From the NCBI RefSeq assembly GCF_004114425.1, contig NZ_RDQF01000026.1, positions 1-64,000 of the forward strand: a stretch of 64,000 nucleotides of DNA. Reading direction: 5' to 3'. The translations under genes were made by a program, and so were the position numbers. Numbering within the stretch: position 1 is the stretch's first letter; every line of letters starts with the position of its first letter. Shown in pieces: positions 36,548-45,245 of this stretch. Origin of the DNA: Bradyrhizobium vignae (GTDB lineage: Bacteria > Pseudomonadota > Alphaproteobacteria > Rhizobiales > Xanthobacteraceae). The notes under the pieces were generated by a model. It worked only from the letters and a program-made list of their open reading frames with translations. It ran no database searches and was not told the DNA's origin.

Positions 36548-38557
36548 TCAGGCGGAGTGGACCGAACTCAGGAACTTGGCCACTTCCAGCTTGAGGCGGT
36601 TGCTGTCGGCCGAGAGCGAGCGCGCCGCCGACAGCACCTGCGAGGAGGCCGAGCCGGTCTCGGAGGCGCCGCGCTGCACGTCGCTGATGTTGGACGACAC
36701 GAGCTGCGTGCCTTGGGCCGCCTGCTGGACGTTGCGGGAGATCTCCTGCGTCGCCGCGCCCTGCTGCTCCACGGCGGCGGCGACCGTGGACGAAATCTCC
36801 GACAGCCGCTCGATGGTGCCGCTGATCTCCCTGATCGAGCCGACCGACTCCTCCGTCGCGGCCTGGATGCTGGAGACCTGCTGGGCGATCTCGCCGGTGG
36901 CCTTCGCAGTCTGCTCAGCGAGCGCCTTGACCTCGGAAGCGACCACCGCAAAGCCGCGGCCGGCTTCGCCCGCACGCGCCGCCTCGATCGTGGCGTTCAG
37001 CGCCAAGAGGTTGGTCTGGCCGGCGATGGTGCTGATGAGCTCGACCACGTCACCGATCCGGGCGGCGGCCTTGGAGAGCGCGCCGACGCGCTCGTTGGTC
37101 CTGCTCGCCTGACCGACGGCCTCGGTGGCGATGCGGGCGGATTCCTGCACCTGACGGGCAATCTCGGATACCGAGGAGGAGAGCTCCTCGGTCGCCGAGG
37201 CGACCGCCTGCACATTGGCCGAAGCCTCCTGCGACGCGCTGGCGACCTCCGTCGAGAGGTCCTGGGCCCGCGCGGCGGTCGTGGTCAAGGTGCCTGCGGA
37301 AGCTTCGAGCTCGCTCGACGCCGACGATACCGTGTTCACGATCTCACCGACCGCCTGCTCGAACTGATCGGCAAGCCGGACCATTTCTTTCTTGCGACTC
37401 TCGGCCTGCCGCGCCTCGAGCTCGGCCTGCTCGGCCCGCATGCGCTCGGTCTCGATCATGTTGTCCTTGAACACCTGGATCGCCTTGGCCATGTCGCCGA
37501 CCTCGTCAGCCCTGCCGCGGCCGGGAATCTCGACCTCGAGATTGCCGCCGGCAAGCCGCCCCATCGCGTGCGTCATCGAGGTCAGGGGACCAACGATGCT
37601 GCGCCCGATCAGGAAGGCGACGATGCCACCGAACAAGATGGCGAGCCCGCCGGCGATCTCCTGAACGGTCGTCGTGCTGGCGATCACGGCTTCGGCATTG
37701 TTGCGCGAGTCCCGGTAGTCCTTCTTCAGGGTCGTTTCCGCGGCCTTGAGCTTGCCGATACTGTCGACGATGAGGGGCGCGAGGTTCTTGTGGTAGATCT
37801 CGTCGGCTTGAAGCATCGCGGCGGACGTCGTCTCGAATGCCGATTTGTAGATTCCGAGCGAGGTCTTCACCGGCGTGAGCGTGGCGCGCAACTCCGCCGC
37901 CTGCGGGCTCTTTTCGATGGCCGCGAGCCGTTGCGCTGCCCTGTCCACACTCGCCCTGAAATTCGCAGGCCCCTGGACATCACGCACGGCTAGGAAACGC
38001 CAGGTTGCGACCCGAACAAGAAGGATTCTGGATTCGAGGTCGGCGACCAGGGCCGCCGTGTCTTCATCGACGGCAGCCCGCGCCGCGTCGACCAGCTTGC
38101 CCATCTTGACGGCCAGCTCCTCTCCACTGGGGAGCAGCGTCGCCTTGCCGGTTCTCACCTCGTTGACGGCGTCCCCGAGATTGTCACGCAGGCGTCGCAT
38201 CTTGGCGATGTCGTCGATCAGGCCGTTGTAGAGCGCTCGCCGCTCCTCGGAGAGCGTCCCCTGCGCGCCCACCCGCAGCAGCTCGGTCGCCGCGGTTTCC
38301 CGCTCTTGCGCCTCCTTCATTGCAGGCTCGTTGGCGTCGTAGACGTAGCGCAGGTTGGCCCGTTGGATCGCCTGCAAATGGGCTGATATTTCCAGCACCC
38401 GTGCCGTGCTGTCGGAGAGGGCGGATTGTCTTGCGACCTGATCCTGCACGTACCGCAAATTCCAGACGGCAACCACTGCCATCACGAGACCGACCGCCAC
38501 CAGGGCCATGAAGCCTGCGTACAGGCGTCCCCTGATCCGCAAACGAAATTTCGGCAT
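36548..38557 (-). CDS. Methyl-accepting chemotaxis protein
   Basis: A 669-residue transmembrane chemoreceptor. Topology: cytoplasmic start, first membrane helix (LYAGFMALVAVGLVMAVVAVWNL, about residues 10-33), a roughly 270-residue periplasmic all-helical sensor, second membrane helix (IAGGLAILFGGIVAFLIG), HAMP domain (GPLTSMTHAMGRLAGGNLEVEIPGRGRADEVGDMAKAIQVF), and a signalling hairpin with the conserved tip ISTIAGQTNLLALNATIEAARAGEAGRGFAVVASEVKALAEQTAKAT. No C-terminal CheR-tethering pentapeptide (it ends EVAKFLSSVHSA). The ligand is unknown. I prefer the ATG at 38557 over a GTG two codons earlier. No che genes adjacent. Confidence 0.95.
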   Translation of the reverse strand: MPKFRLRIRGRLYAGFMALVAVGLVMAVVAVWNLRYVQDQVARQSALSDSTARVLEISAHLQAIQRANLRYVYDANEPAMKEAQERETAATELLRVGAQGTLSEERRALYNGLIDDIAKMRRLRDNLGDAVNEVRTGKATLLPSGEELAVKMGKLVDAARAAVDEDTAALVADLESRILLVRVATWRFLAVRDVQGPANFRASVDRAAQRLAAIEKSPQAAELRATLTPVKTSLGIYKSAFETTSAAMLQADEIYHKNLAPLIVDSIGKLKAAETTLKKDYRDSRNNAEAVIASTTTVQEIAGGLAILFGGIVAFLIGRSIVGPLTSMTHAMGRLAGGNLEVEIPGRGRADEVGDMAKAIQVFKDNMIETERMRAEQAELEARQAESRKKEMVRLADQFEQAVGEIVNTVSSASSELEASAGTLTTTAARAQDLSTEVASASQEASANVQAVASATEELSSSVSEIARQVQESARIATEAVGQASRTNERVGALSKAAARIGDVVELISTIAGQTNLLALNATIEAARAGEAGRGFAVVASEVKALAEQTAKATGEIAQQVSSIQAATEESVGSIREISGTIERLSEISSTVAAAVEQQGAATQEISRNVQQAAQGTQLVSSNISDVQRGASETGSASSQVLSAARSLSADSNRLKLEVAKFLSSVHSA

Positions 38558-38563
38558 TCCCAC

Positions 38564-38868
38564 TGTCCACCCAGATGCATTTGAATTCGAGGGGTCGGAC
38601 AGCTCCGGCGATCGTCACGGCCACTCCGGCAGCCGCACGCCGCGCCCTGGCGACCCACGCTGCACCGCGACACAATGGGGGACACTTCTTAATTGAACCT
38701 TCAAATTCTTCGCGGGCATGCGCATCAGCGCACGATAATTTGCTGATTTTATCGGCAATCGAGCAAGGCTTTCGCGCAGACCAGCAGCCGCATGCAGCGT
38801 GGTGCATGCATTTGCCAGGATGAGTACCGATCGGGCGCCCATAAATAGAGGCTGCATCTTGGATCTCT
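38564..38868. promoter_or_regulatory. Intergenic region upstream of the chemoreceptor
   Basis: These 305 bases contain no credible gene. One perfect dyad is present: GCATGCA (38790-38796) and TGCATGC (38803-38809) with a 6-base spacer. The chemoreceptor promoter must lie at the left side. Nothing else recognised. Confidence 0.4.
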
Positions 38869-39084
38869 CTATTTCCGCCGGACAGGCTTTTTCAGCTCGT
38901 ACGCAATCTCCGACAGCGTCATCCCGAAATCCAGAAGCTCACGCTCGCTCATGGCGGCGAGCTGGCAGTGCATCCGCGCGCGCTCTCGCCGCAGCCGGAT
39001 GATCTCCGCCAGCTTGCGCCAGACCGATACGACCCTCGCAGGCCGTAACGAATGGCGCCGGCCGGCAGACCAGATCGGGCTCAA
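38869..39084 (-). CDS. DUF1127 (YjiS-like) small protein
   Basis: A protein of up to 71 residues whose C-terminal part WRKLAEIIRLRRERARMHCQLAAMSERELLDFGMTLSEIAYELKKPVRR is a DUF1127 domain: Arg-rich helix, short acidic turn, then a second helix. Such small proteins have roles in RNA metabolism and phosphate or carbon regulation in other alphaproteobacteria. The start is uncertain: a TTG at 39084, four bases after the upstream stop, implies coupling with the NTF2-like gene. A shorter form is possible. Confidence 0.7.
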   Translation of the reverse strand: MSPIWSAGRRHSLRPARVVSVWRKLAEIIRLRRERARMHCQLAAMSERELLDFGMTLSEIAYELKKPVRRK

Positions 39085-39088
39085 GCCG

Positions 39089-39532
39089 TCAGCCCGCGGC
39101 TCTCGCGGCCGTTTGTGGAAACGGGCCGAGCGCCTTCTCGGTCAGAACAGAGTCGCAGTACTCGCGGATCTCCTTGATCTTGCCGTCCTCGAGGCGAAAC
39201 ACCAGACAATAGTCGTTGTCGTAACGCACGCCTTCGGGTGTGACGTTGTCACCCTTGGCTTCGACGACGACGACGTCGCCATCGGCAATGAAGCGATGGG
39301 CGATTGTACGCGTGCGGTCGCGCAGGCGCGTGCGCACATAGCCGTGCAGATCGTTGAGGATCGCCTCCTTGCCCGAAAAGGTGCGGGACCAGGAATATTG
39401 CCCGGTCACGATCCATTTGGCGTCGTCGGCAAGGCTGGCGCTGAACAGCGCGCGATCGCGCGCGGCTGGATCGGGATCGGCGGCAGCGGCAAAGATATCC
39501 TGCATCAGTTTCTTGTTGGCGGTCGCGTTCAT
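39089..39532 (-). CDS. NTF2-like (SnoaL/ketosteroid isomerase-type) protein
   Basis: A 147-residue cone-shaped NTF2-fold protein: MQDIFAAAADPDPAARDRALFSASLADDAKWIVTGQYSWSRTFSGKEAILNDLHGYV, then VVVEAKGDNVTPEGVRYDNDYCLVFRLEDGKIKEIREYCDSVL, the standard alpha+beta pattern of SnoaL-like enzymes. Start set at MNATANKK (39532), with GGAG eight bases upstream; longer frames exist. It is transcribed divergently from a LysR regulator 91 bases away, the classical arrangement for a LysR-controlled target. Enzymatic activity unknown. Confidence 0.88.
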   Translation of the reverse strand: MNATANKKLMQDIFAAAADPDPAARDRALFSASLADDAKWIVTGQYSWSRTFSGKEAILNDLHGYVRTRLRDRTRTIAHRFIADGDVVVVEAKGDNVTPEGVRYDNDYCLVFRLEDGKIKEIREYCDSVLTEKALGPFPQTAARAAG

Positions 39533-39623
39533 GGCGGCATCTCCGTGGTGTGACATCGCGAAGATCATCGCTGGTCGATCAGAATTCTTCAAATCGATAG
39601 TAGATATGATATATATTCACACC
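39533..39623. promoter_or_regulatory. Divergent LysR / NTF2-like promoter region
   Basis: A 91-base AT-rich gap between divergently transcribed genes. It contains the 8-bp palindrome AGAATTCT (about 39579-39586) and an AT-rich stretch (GATATGATATATATTC) just before the LysR start. LysR proteins normally bind within such gaps and control both genes; an exact T-N11-A box cannot be picked with confidence. Confidence 0.45.
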
Positions 39624-40547
39624 ATGAATTTGAATGCGCTTGACCTCAATCTGTTGACCGCCCTCGACGCATTGCTGCGCGAGGCCAATGTCAGCCGCGC
39701 GGCGTTACGGCTCGGGCTGTCGCAGCCGGCGGCGAGCCATGCGCTCCAGCGCCTGCGCGACATCTTCGGCGATCCGCTCCTGGTACGCACCGGCGCGCGG
39801 ATGGAGCTGACGCCGCGGGCGCAAGCCCTGCGCGCGCCGCTGGCGCAGGCGCTCGACCAGGTGCGCGGGCTGTTCGTCCCTGACGAATTCGATGCCGCTC
39901 GCAGCGAGCGGCAGTTCCGTCTGATGATGCCGGACCTCGCGGTCGAGCTGTTGATGCCCCCGCTGATGGAGAAGGTGACGCGGGCTGCACCGAATGTCCG
40001 CATCGACGTCGTGCCCTGGCGGGGATCGGCGATCTTCCACGCCGAATTCGCCCGCACCATCGACCTCGTGATCTCGATCGGCAATGCCTTCAAGGGCTTT
40101 CACCGCCAGCTGCTCTACACTGACAGCGACGCGCTGGCGGTGCGGCGCGGCCATCCCATTGGAGCGAAGCTGAAACGGCGCGAGGCGTTCCTGGCCGCGC
40201 GCCATGTCGGCGTGATCATCCGCGGCAGCGCTGAGGACCTGATCGACACCTGGCTGCGCAGCAAAGGCATCGAGCGACACATCTCGCTGGTGGTGGCGGG
40301 CTATCTCGAAGCCTTGCACGTCGCCGCGCGCACCGACCTCGTCGCTTTCGTGCCGCGCCGGCTGATCGCGGCGCTGTCGAAGCAGCTCGGCCTCGTCACG
40401 GTGACGCCGCCGCTCGACCCCGGGATCGACGAGCAGTTCATGTTCCACCCGACGCGGGCCCAGATGGACCCGGGCTCGATCTGGCTGCGGCGGCTGATGC
40501 TGGAGACCGGACGGGAGCTAGCGAAGAAGGAGCGGCGCGTTGGGTAG
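39624..40547 (+). CDS. LysR-family transcriptional regulator
   Basis: A 307-residue LysR regulator. The N-terminal winged helix-turn-helix is complete: LNALDLNLLTALDALLREANVSRAALRLGLSQPAASHALQRLRDIFGDPLLVRTGARMELTPRA. The ligand-binding domain follows from about residue 90 (RQFRLMMPDLAVELLMPPLM). Its opening resembles the NodD/PcaQ-like subgroup acting on aromatic ligands, but no specific inducer can be assigned. The frame is open far upstream, but the ATG at 39624 gives the standard LysR N-terminus. Divergent from the NTF2-like gene, its likely target. Confidence 0.93.
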   Translation: MNLNALDLNLLTALDALLREANVSRAALRLGLSQPAASHALQRLRDIFGDPLLVRTGARMELTPRAQALRAPLAQALDQVRGLFVPDEFDAARSERQFRLMMPDLAVELLMPPLMEKVTRAAPNVRIDVVPWRGSAIFHAEFARTIDLVISIGNAFKGFHRQLLYTDSDALAVRRGHPIGAKLKRREAFLAARHVGVIIRGSAEDLIDTWLRSKGIERHISLVVAGYLEALHVAARTDLVAFVPRRLIAALSKQLGLVTVTPPLDPGIDEQFMFHPTRAQMDPGSIWLRRLMLETGRELAKKERRVG

Positions 40548-40577
40548 CTCTCGTAAGGAGTGGGCAAAGCGAAGCCT

Positions 40578-40614
40578 GCCCACCATCTGTTGTCGCCGGA
40601 CGAAGATGGTGGGC
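40578..40614. repeat. Palindromic intergenic repeat, family 5 (core)
   Basis: GCCCACCATCT (40578-40588) and AGATGGTGGGC (40604-40614) are perfect 11-bp inverted arms, flanked by outer inverted modules GTGGGCAAAGCGAAGC (about 40560) and GGCGCTTTGCGTCTTTGCCC (about 40617). It lies between convergent lysR and GST genes and could also act as a terminator. Confidence 0.8.
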
Positions 40615-40652
40615 ACGGCGCTTTGCGTCTTTGCCCGAGAGCCGCGCTGCCT

Positions 40653-41273
40653 TCACGCCTTCTGCGCGTCCATCACCTTGCGGATCGCCGGGCGATCCGA
40701 CATGCGCTTGAAGTGATCAGCGATCCTCGGCGTCGCATTGATGTCGACGCTGTCGCCTTCGAGCCAGGTCGAAAGCGTGTAGAGATAGGGATCGCAGACC
40801 GTGTACTGCTCGCCCATCACCCAGGGCCCCCGAAACATCTTCTGCTCGATGAGCTTGAAGCAGGCCGCCATGGTCTTCGGCACCATAGCCTTCATGTCGG
40901 CGAACGAGCTCTCCTCCGTCGCCCAGCGCGCGCCGCGCATCTTGTGGGCGTGGTTGATGTGCACGGTCGAACAGAGATAGGAGTTGAACGACTGCACCTG
41001 GGCGAACTCGAAGGGATCGTCGAGCGGCGCGAGCTTCGCCTTGGGGAACACTTGCGCGATGTAAGCCAGCATCGCCGGCGTTTCGGTCAGGACGCCGCGA
41101 TCGGTGACGAGCGCGGGCACGCGGCCCTTCGGGTTGATGGCGAGATAGTCCGGGCTGTTCTGCTGGTTGTCCTTGAAGCTCAGCCGTTCGGCCGTGTAGT
41201 CGGCGCCGGCCTCTTCCAAGGTGATGTAGGTGGCGAGCGCGCAGGTGCCGGTGGCGTAGTAGAGCTTGAGCAT
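40653..41273 (-). CDS. Glutathione S-transferase family protein (beta-like)
   Basis: A 206-residue GST starting MLKLYYATGTCALATYITLEEAGADYTAERLSF; the Cys in GTCALATYI is at the position of the catalytic cysteine of beta-class bacterial GSTs. The domain continues INPKGRVPALVTDRGVLTETPAMLAYIAQ (glutathione-binding Glu-Thr) and the helical C-domain contains FRGPWVMGEQYTVCDPYLYTLSTWLEGDSVD. Start set at 41273; upstream in-frame codons lie in the gap shared with the divergent flavin monooxygenase. Detoxification or a role in the monooxygenase pathway is possible. Confidence 0.93.
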   Translation of the reverse strand: MLKLYYATGTCALATYITLEEAGADYTAERLSFKDNQQNSPDYLAINPKGRVPALVTDRGVLTETPAMLAYIAQVFPKAKLAPLDDPFEFAQVQSFNSYLCSTVHINHAHKMRGARWATEESSFADMKAMVPKTMAACFKLIEQKMFRGPWVMGEQYTVCDPYLYTLSTWLEGDSVDINATPRIADHFKRMSDRPAIRKVMDAQKA

Positions 41274-41400
41274 GTCGGACCTCATGAGAAAGCTGGAAAA
41301 TAACGGCTGTCGACCCCAAGGTCCATAGCACAACATCCTCTTCGCAGTTGCCCACCTCCGCCCGGCTGTGCCAAGACGCCTGCAACTGGAGAGTTTTCTC

Positions 41401-42678
41401 ATGACGGTACTCGTCGCCGGTGGCGGCATCGGCGGGCTGACCCTTGCGCTCAGCCTGCATCAAATCGGCGTTCCCGTGAAAGTGTTCGAGAGCGTCGCGG
41501 AGCTGAAGCCGCTCGGCGTCGGCATCAACGTACTGCCGCATGCGGTGCGCGAGCTGATCGAACTCGGCCTGATGGATAAGCTCGACGCCAGCGGCGTGCG
41601 CACCCGCGAGCTCGCCTATTTCTCCAAGCACGGCAAGCCGATCTGGAGCGAGCCGCGCGGACTGGACGCCGGTTACAAATGGCCGCAATTCTCGATCCAC
41701 CGCGGCACGCTGCAGCAGCTCCTGCTCGACACCGCGGTCGAGCGGCTCGGCCGCGAGAACATCCTCACCAGCCATCATCTGACCGGCTGGACCGAGACGG
41801 CGGACGGCGTGCGCGCCGACTTCATCGACAAGGCGACCGGCAAGGCCGCCGGCACTTTCGAGGGCGCGATCCTGATCGCCGCCGACGGCATCCATTCCGC
41901 CGCGCGAGAAAAGCTGTATCCCAATGAAGGCCCGCCGATCTGGAACGGCCGCATCCTCTGGCGCGGCGTCACGCCGGCAAAGGCCTTCCTGACCGGCCGC
42001 ACAATGATCATGGCCGGCCACGAGATCCTGAAATTCGTCTGCTATCCGATCTCGAAAGAGCCCGACGCAAACGGCAACCACCTCATCAACTGGGTCGCGG
42101 AGCGCCACATGCCACCGACCTATCAGTGGCGCCGCGAAGACTATAACCGCACGGCACGGCGCGAAGAATTCCTGCCCTGGTTCGAGAGCTGGCAGTTCGA
42201 CTGGCTCGACGTGCCCGGCCTGATCAGGAACTGCCCGCACGCCTATGAATATCCGCTGGTCGACCGCGATCCAGTCTCGCAATGGACCTTCGGCCGCGTC
42301 ACGCTGATGGGCGATGCCGCGCATCCGATGTACCCGATCGGTTCGAACGGCGCCTCGCAGGCGATCCTCGATGCCCGCGTCATCACGCGCGAGATTCTGG
42401 CGCATGGCCCGACGCAAGCAGCGCTGCTCGCCTATGAAGCCGAGCGCCGGCCCGCAACCGCCGACCTCGTCCTGCTCAACCGCAAGAACGGCCCCGAGCA
42501 GGTGATGCAGCTGGTCGAGGAGCGCGCGCCTGACGGCTACGAGGTGGTCACCGACGTGTTGTCCCAGCAGGAGCTGGAGGACGTTGCCGCCAACTACAAG
42601 CGCGTTGCGGGCTTCCAGGTGGAAGCGCTGAATGCGAAGCCGCCGATCGTGAGCAAGGATGCGCGCGCGGGAGCATGA
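41401..42678 (+). CDS. FAD-dependent monooxygenase (PhzS/salicylate hydroxylase-like)
   Basis: A 425-residue class A flavoprotein monooxygenase. FAD motifs: TVLVAGGGIGGLTLALSLHQIGVPVKVFES (GxGxxG) at the start, AILIAADGIHSAAREKLYP (DG motif) and GRVTLMGDAAHPMYPIGSNGASQAILDA (GD motif). The middle region (SEPRGLDAGYKWPQFSIHRGTLQQLLLDTA) is typical of the group called flavin-dependent oxidoreductase, related to PhzS. Substrate probably an aromatic compound, not identifiable. ATG at 41401 with GGAG in front. Divergent from a GST 127 bases away. Confidence 0.92.
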   Translation: MTVLVAGGGIGGLTLALSLHQIGVPVKVFESVAELKPLGVGINVLPHAVRELIELGLMDKLDASGVRTRELAYFSKHGKPIWSEPRGLDAGYKWPQFSIHRGTLQQLLLDTAVERLGRENILTSHHLTGWTETADGVRADFIDKATGKAAGTFEGAILIAADGIHSAAREKLYPNEGPPIWNGRILWRGVTPAKAFLTGRTMIMAGHEILKFVCYPISKEPDANGNHLINWVAERHMPPTYQWRREDYNRTARREEFLPWFESWQFDWLDVPGLIRNCPHAYEYPLVDRDPVSQWTFGRVTLMGDAAHPMYPIGSNGASQAILDARVITREILAHGPTQAALLAYEAERRPATADLVLLNRKNGPEQVMQLVEERAPDGYEVVTDVLSQQELEDVAANYKRVAGFQVEALNAKPPIVSKDARAGA

Positions 42679-42679
42679 T

Positions 42680-42890
42680 GCTCTCGCTCAAAGCGAGATG
42701 CGCATGAATGTGCCCTCGGCCCTTGTGGGAGACGGCATCGCCGCCAGTAGACGCGGACTCCCTTGGGTGAGGGGTTGTTTCCGCATTCCTCTCTTAGTTT
42801 GAATTCGCGGACAGATGCCCCGCATCCGGCGCTTCGCGCCACCTTCTCCCACATCCGCCTTCGCCAAGGCTTCGGCGGACATGAGAGAAG
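42680..42890. repeat. Dispersed repeat, family 3
   Basis: Contains AAGCGAGATGCGC, GCCCTTGTGGGAGACGGC, CCCTTGGGTGAGGGG, CGCATCCGGCGCTTCGCGCC and ACCTTCTCCCACATCC, matching the modules at 31650-31810. It fills most of the gap between two convergent genes. Confidence 0.75.
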
Positions 42891-42923
42891 AAGGGAAGTG
42901 GAGCACGCGGCTGGAGTCGCGCC

Positions 42924-43343
42924 TCACTTCACCACCCTCGCCGCTTCCAGCAACCGCTCGCTCGCGCTTGCCGTCGCGAGCACCGTGCCGTCTTCCGCCA
43001 TCAGCTTGCCCTCGACGAACGCGATCGTCCTGCCGAGCTGCGTCACCCTGGCCTCGCCGACGATCGGGCCAGGCTTGGCGGGCGCCAAAAAATTCACGGT
43101 CATGCTGATGGTGGTGGTGTAGAGCCGCCCCTCGCTCATCACCAGCACGGCGGGACCCATGGTGTCATCGAGCATCGCCGAAAGCATGCCGCCCTGGATG
43201 AAACCTGCGGGGTTGCAGAATTCAGGTTTGGCCTCGAAGCCCAGTCTGATCCAGCCCTCCTCCGGACGGGCATCGAGCAGGCGCCATCCGAGCAACTCGG
43301 CGCAGGGCGGCCTTGGAAAATCGTCGAGCGCGGTCTTGACCAT
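42924..43343 (-). CDS. PaaI-family hotdog-fold thioesterase
   Basis: A 139-residue hotdog-fold protein: LGWRLLDARPEEGWIRLGFEAKPEFCNPAGFIQGGMLSAMLDDTMGPAVL, with the family helix motif GGMLSAMLDDTMG, then TTTISMTVNFLAPAKPGPIVGEARVTQLGRTIAFVEGKLM. This group hydrolyses acyl- or aryl-CoA thioesters. I prefer MVKTALDDF (43343), preceded by GGAG with a 6-base gap, to the ATG four codons earlier. It lies downstream of mutY in the same direction (66-base gap). Confidence 0.9.
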   Translation of the reverse strand: MVKTALDDFPRPPCAELLGWRLLDARPEEGWIRLGFEAKPEFCNPAGFIQGGMLSAMLDDTMGPAVLVMSEGRLYTTTISMTVNFLAPAKPGPIVGEARVTQLGRTIAFVEGKLMAEDGTVLATASASERLLEAARVVK

Positions 43344-43409
43344 GCGAGGCTCCATCGCGCCGTGATAGCGCAGCGCTGCTGCCAGCGTGCTGTCAGGAGC
43401 ACGGGCCGA

Positions 43410-44510
43410 TCAAACATCCAGTGCGTGCGCAATCACCTTGCGCATGACGTTGGGCAGCGCTTCGTCCGCGAGGCTCGCGATCGGTACCCAGCGCATGCCA
43501 GCGGGCGCGCGGGTGCGGGCTTCCACCTGCGCCGTGTAGACCACCAGCTCCAGAGGAAAATGCGTGAAGACATGGGTGACCACGCCCACCTTGCGCTGCC
43601 AGCGCGACAACCCCTTCAGCTCCGGCGCCTGCTGTTTCGCCGCCGCGTCCTCTTGGCCGGCCAGCCAGTCCGAGCCCGGCACTTCCGTCATGCCGCCCAG
43701 CAGGCCCTTCTCGGGCCGCGAGCGGACGAGCAGTTCGTCGCCACGCGTGATCACAAAGGCGGCGCCGCGCCTGAGCGTCCCGCTCTTCTTCGGCGCCTTG
43801 CGCGGGAACGTCTCCTGGGAGCCTTGCGCGCGCGCCGTGCAGTCCTCGTTCAGCGGGCACAGCGAGCAGGCCGGCTTCTTCGGCGTGCAGATCGAGGCGC
43901 CCAAATCCATCAACGCCTGTGCGCTGTCACCGGCGCGGGAATCCGCCAGCAACGTCGCCGCCAGTTGCTGGATCAAAGGTTTTGCCTGCGGCAGCTCGTC
44001 CTCGACCGCGAACAGGCGCGATACCACGCGCTCGATATTGCCGTCGACCGGCATGGTGCGCCGATCGAAGGCGATCGCCGCGATCGCCGCCGCCGTGTAG
44101 GGCCCGATCCCCGGCAGCGCTCGTAGCCCTTCCTCAGTGTCGGGAAAGACGCCGCCGTGCTCGCGCGCCACCGCCACCGCGCAGGCGTGGAGATTGCGTG
44201 CGCGCGAATAGTAGCCGAGCCCGGCCCACATCCGCAGCACGTCGTCGAGGGAGGCCCGCCCTAGCGCCGTAACGTCGGGCCAGCGTGCGACGAATTTTTC
44301 GAAATAGGGCCCGACCGCCTTCACCGTGGTCTGCTGCAGCATGATCTCGGAGAGCCAGACGCGGTAAGGGTCCGACGCCTCCCCGGGCGCGGCGCGCCAG
44401 GGCAGTCGGCGGCGATGGCGATCGTACCATTGCAGGAGCAGCGTCGGACGCGATGAGGTCTCCGGTCGAATTGGTTTCGATTTGAGGTTCAGGGCGGATC
44501 TGCGGCTCAT
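43410..44510 (-). CDS. mutY: A/G-specific adenine DNA glycosylase
   Basis: Removes adenine mispaired with 8-oxoguanine. The 366-residue protein has the helix-hairpin-helix and catalytic region LPGIGPYTAAAIAAIAFDRRTMPVDGNIERVVSRLFA (catalytic Asp in PVDGN), the iron-sulfur loop CTPKKPACSLCPLNEDC (C-x6-C-x2-C-x5-C) and a C-terminal NUDIX-like 8-oxoG recognition domain (PEKGLLGGMTEVPGSDW...HVFTHFPLELVVY). Start set at MSRRSALNLKSKP (44510). Divergent from the DUF721 gene 110 bases away. Confidence 0.96.
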   Translation of the reverse strand: MSRRSALNLKSKPIRPETSSRPTLLLQWYDRHRRRLPWRAAPGEASDPYRVWLSEIMLQQTTVKAVGPYFEKFVARWPDVTALGRASLDDVLRMWAGLGYYSRARNLHACAVAVAREHGGVFPDTEEGLRALPGIGPYTAAAIAAIAFDRRTMPVDGNIERVVSRLFAVEDELPQAKPLIQQLAATLLADSRAGDSAQALMDLGASICTPKKPACSLCPLNEDCTARAQGSQETFPRKAPKKSGTLRRGAAFVITRGDELLVRSRPEKGLLGGMTEVPGSDWLAGQEDAAAKQQAPELKGLSRWQRKVGVVTHVFTHFPLELVVYTAQVEARTRAPAGMRWVPIASLADEALPNVMRKVIAHALDV

Positions 44511-44551
44511 GCGCTCACTGTAACGGCCCCATGCCAATCTCTCCACGTCGT

Positions 44552-44590
44552 GCCCGCGCTGGTCGCGGGCATCCACGTCTTTCTTCGTGG
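44552..44590. repeat. Two small hairpins between mutY and the DUF721 gene
   Basis: GCCCGCG (44552-44558) pairs with CGCGGGC (44564-44570), and CCACG (44573-44577) with CGTGG (44586-44590). They look like a fragment of family 6. They lie in the divergent promoter region. Confidence 0.6.
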
Positions 44591-44620
44591 TGGCCCGCCC
44601 GAGGTGCTATAAAGCCCGCC

Positions 44621-45118
44621 ATGTCCAAATCCGGCCCCATCTTCAAGCCCGGTCCCATCAGCGCAAAACCGCTCGGGATCCTGCTCAATGACGTCTTTGC
44701 CGAGGCCTATGCCAAGCAGGGCTTCGCCGCACGCGAACTGGTGACGCGGTGGGCGCAGATTGCGGGGCCCGAGATCGCGGCCCATGCCGAGCCACTCAAG
44801 ATGCAATGGCCACGCCCGGTCGAGGGTCAGCCGCAGGAGCCGGCAACCCTGGTGCTGCGGGTCGAGGGGCCGATGGCGCTGGAGATCCAGCACTCGGCCG
44901 ACGTGATCCTGGAACGGGTCAACCGCTTCTTCGGCTGGAGCGCGGTCGGCAAGCTGGCCTTCCGCCAGGCCCCCCTGTCGCGGCCGAGGGGCCGGAAGCG
45001 GCCCGGCCCGCCAGACCCCAAGGCGGTCGCCAAGGTGGCGGAGAGCCTCACCGACATCGAAGATGAGCAATTGAAGACGGCGCTGGCGCGGCTCGGGGCC
45101 GCCATCAAGCGAAATTGA
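44621..45118 (+). CDS. DUF721 (DciA-like) protein
   Basis: A 165-residue basic protein. The DUF721 domain spans about residues 12-105: PLGILLNDVFAEAYAKQGFAARELVTRWAQIAGPEIAAHAEPLKMQWPRP, then LVLRVEGPMALEIQHSADVILERVNRFFGWSAVGKLAFRQAPL. DUF721 includes DciA, the ancestral bacterial loader of the replicative helicase DnaB, so a role in replication initiation is plausible; it is inferred from family only. The C-terminal part is Arg/Pro-rich then acidic. Neighbours mutY, DsbA-like and smc are, as I recall, conserved in this order in alphaproteobacteria. Confidence 0.85.
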   Translation: MSKSGPIFKPGPISAKPLGILLNDVFAEAYAKQGFAARELVTRWAQIAGPEIAAHAEPLKMQWPRPVEGQPQEPATLVLRVEGPMALEIQHSADVILERVNRFFGWSAVGKLAFRQAPLSRPRGRKRPGPPDPKAVAKVAESLTDIEDEQLKTALARLGAAIKRN

Positions 45119-45245
45119 GCCTCATTCCGCGCCCAAACTGAACCCGTGCCTGCGGCCTGCCATTGCCTCAGGCGACGTTTCAAGCTAGCGACAGGCCGCC
45201 CGAAGGGGAACCTCGGGCGAACCTTGCCAATCCCGGGAGCCGACC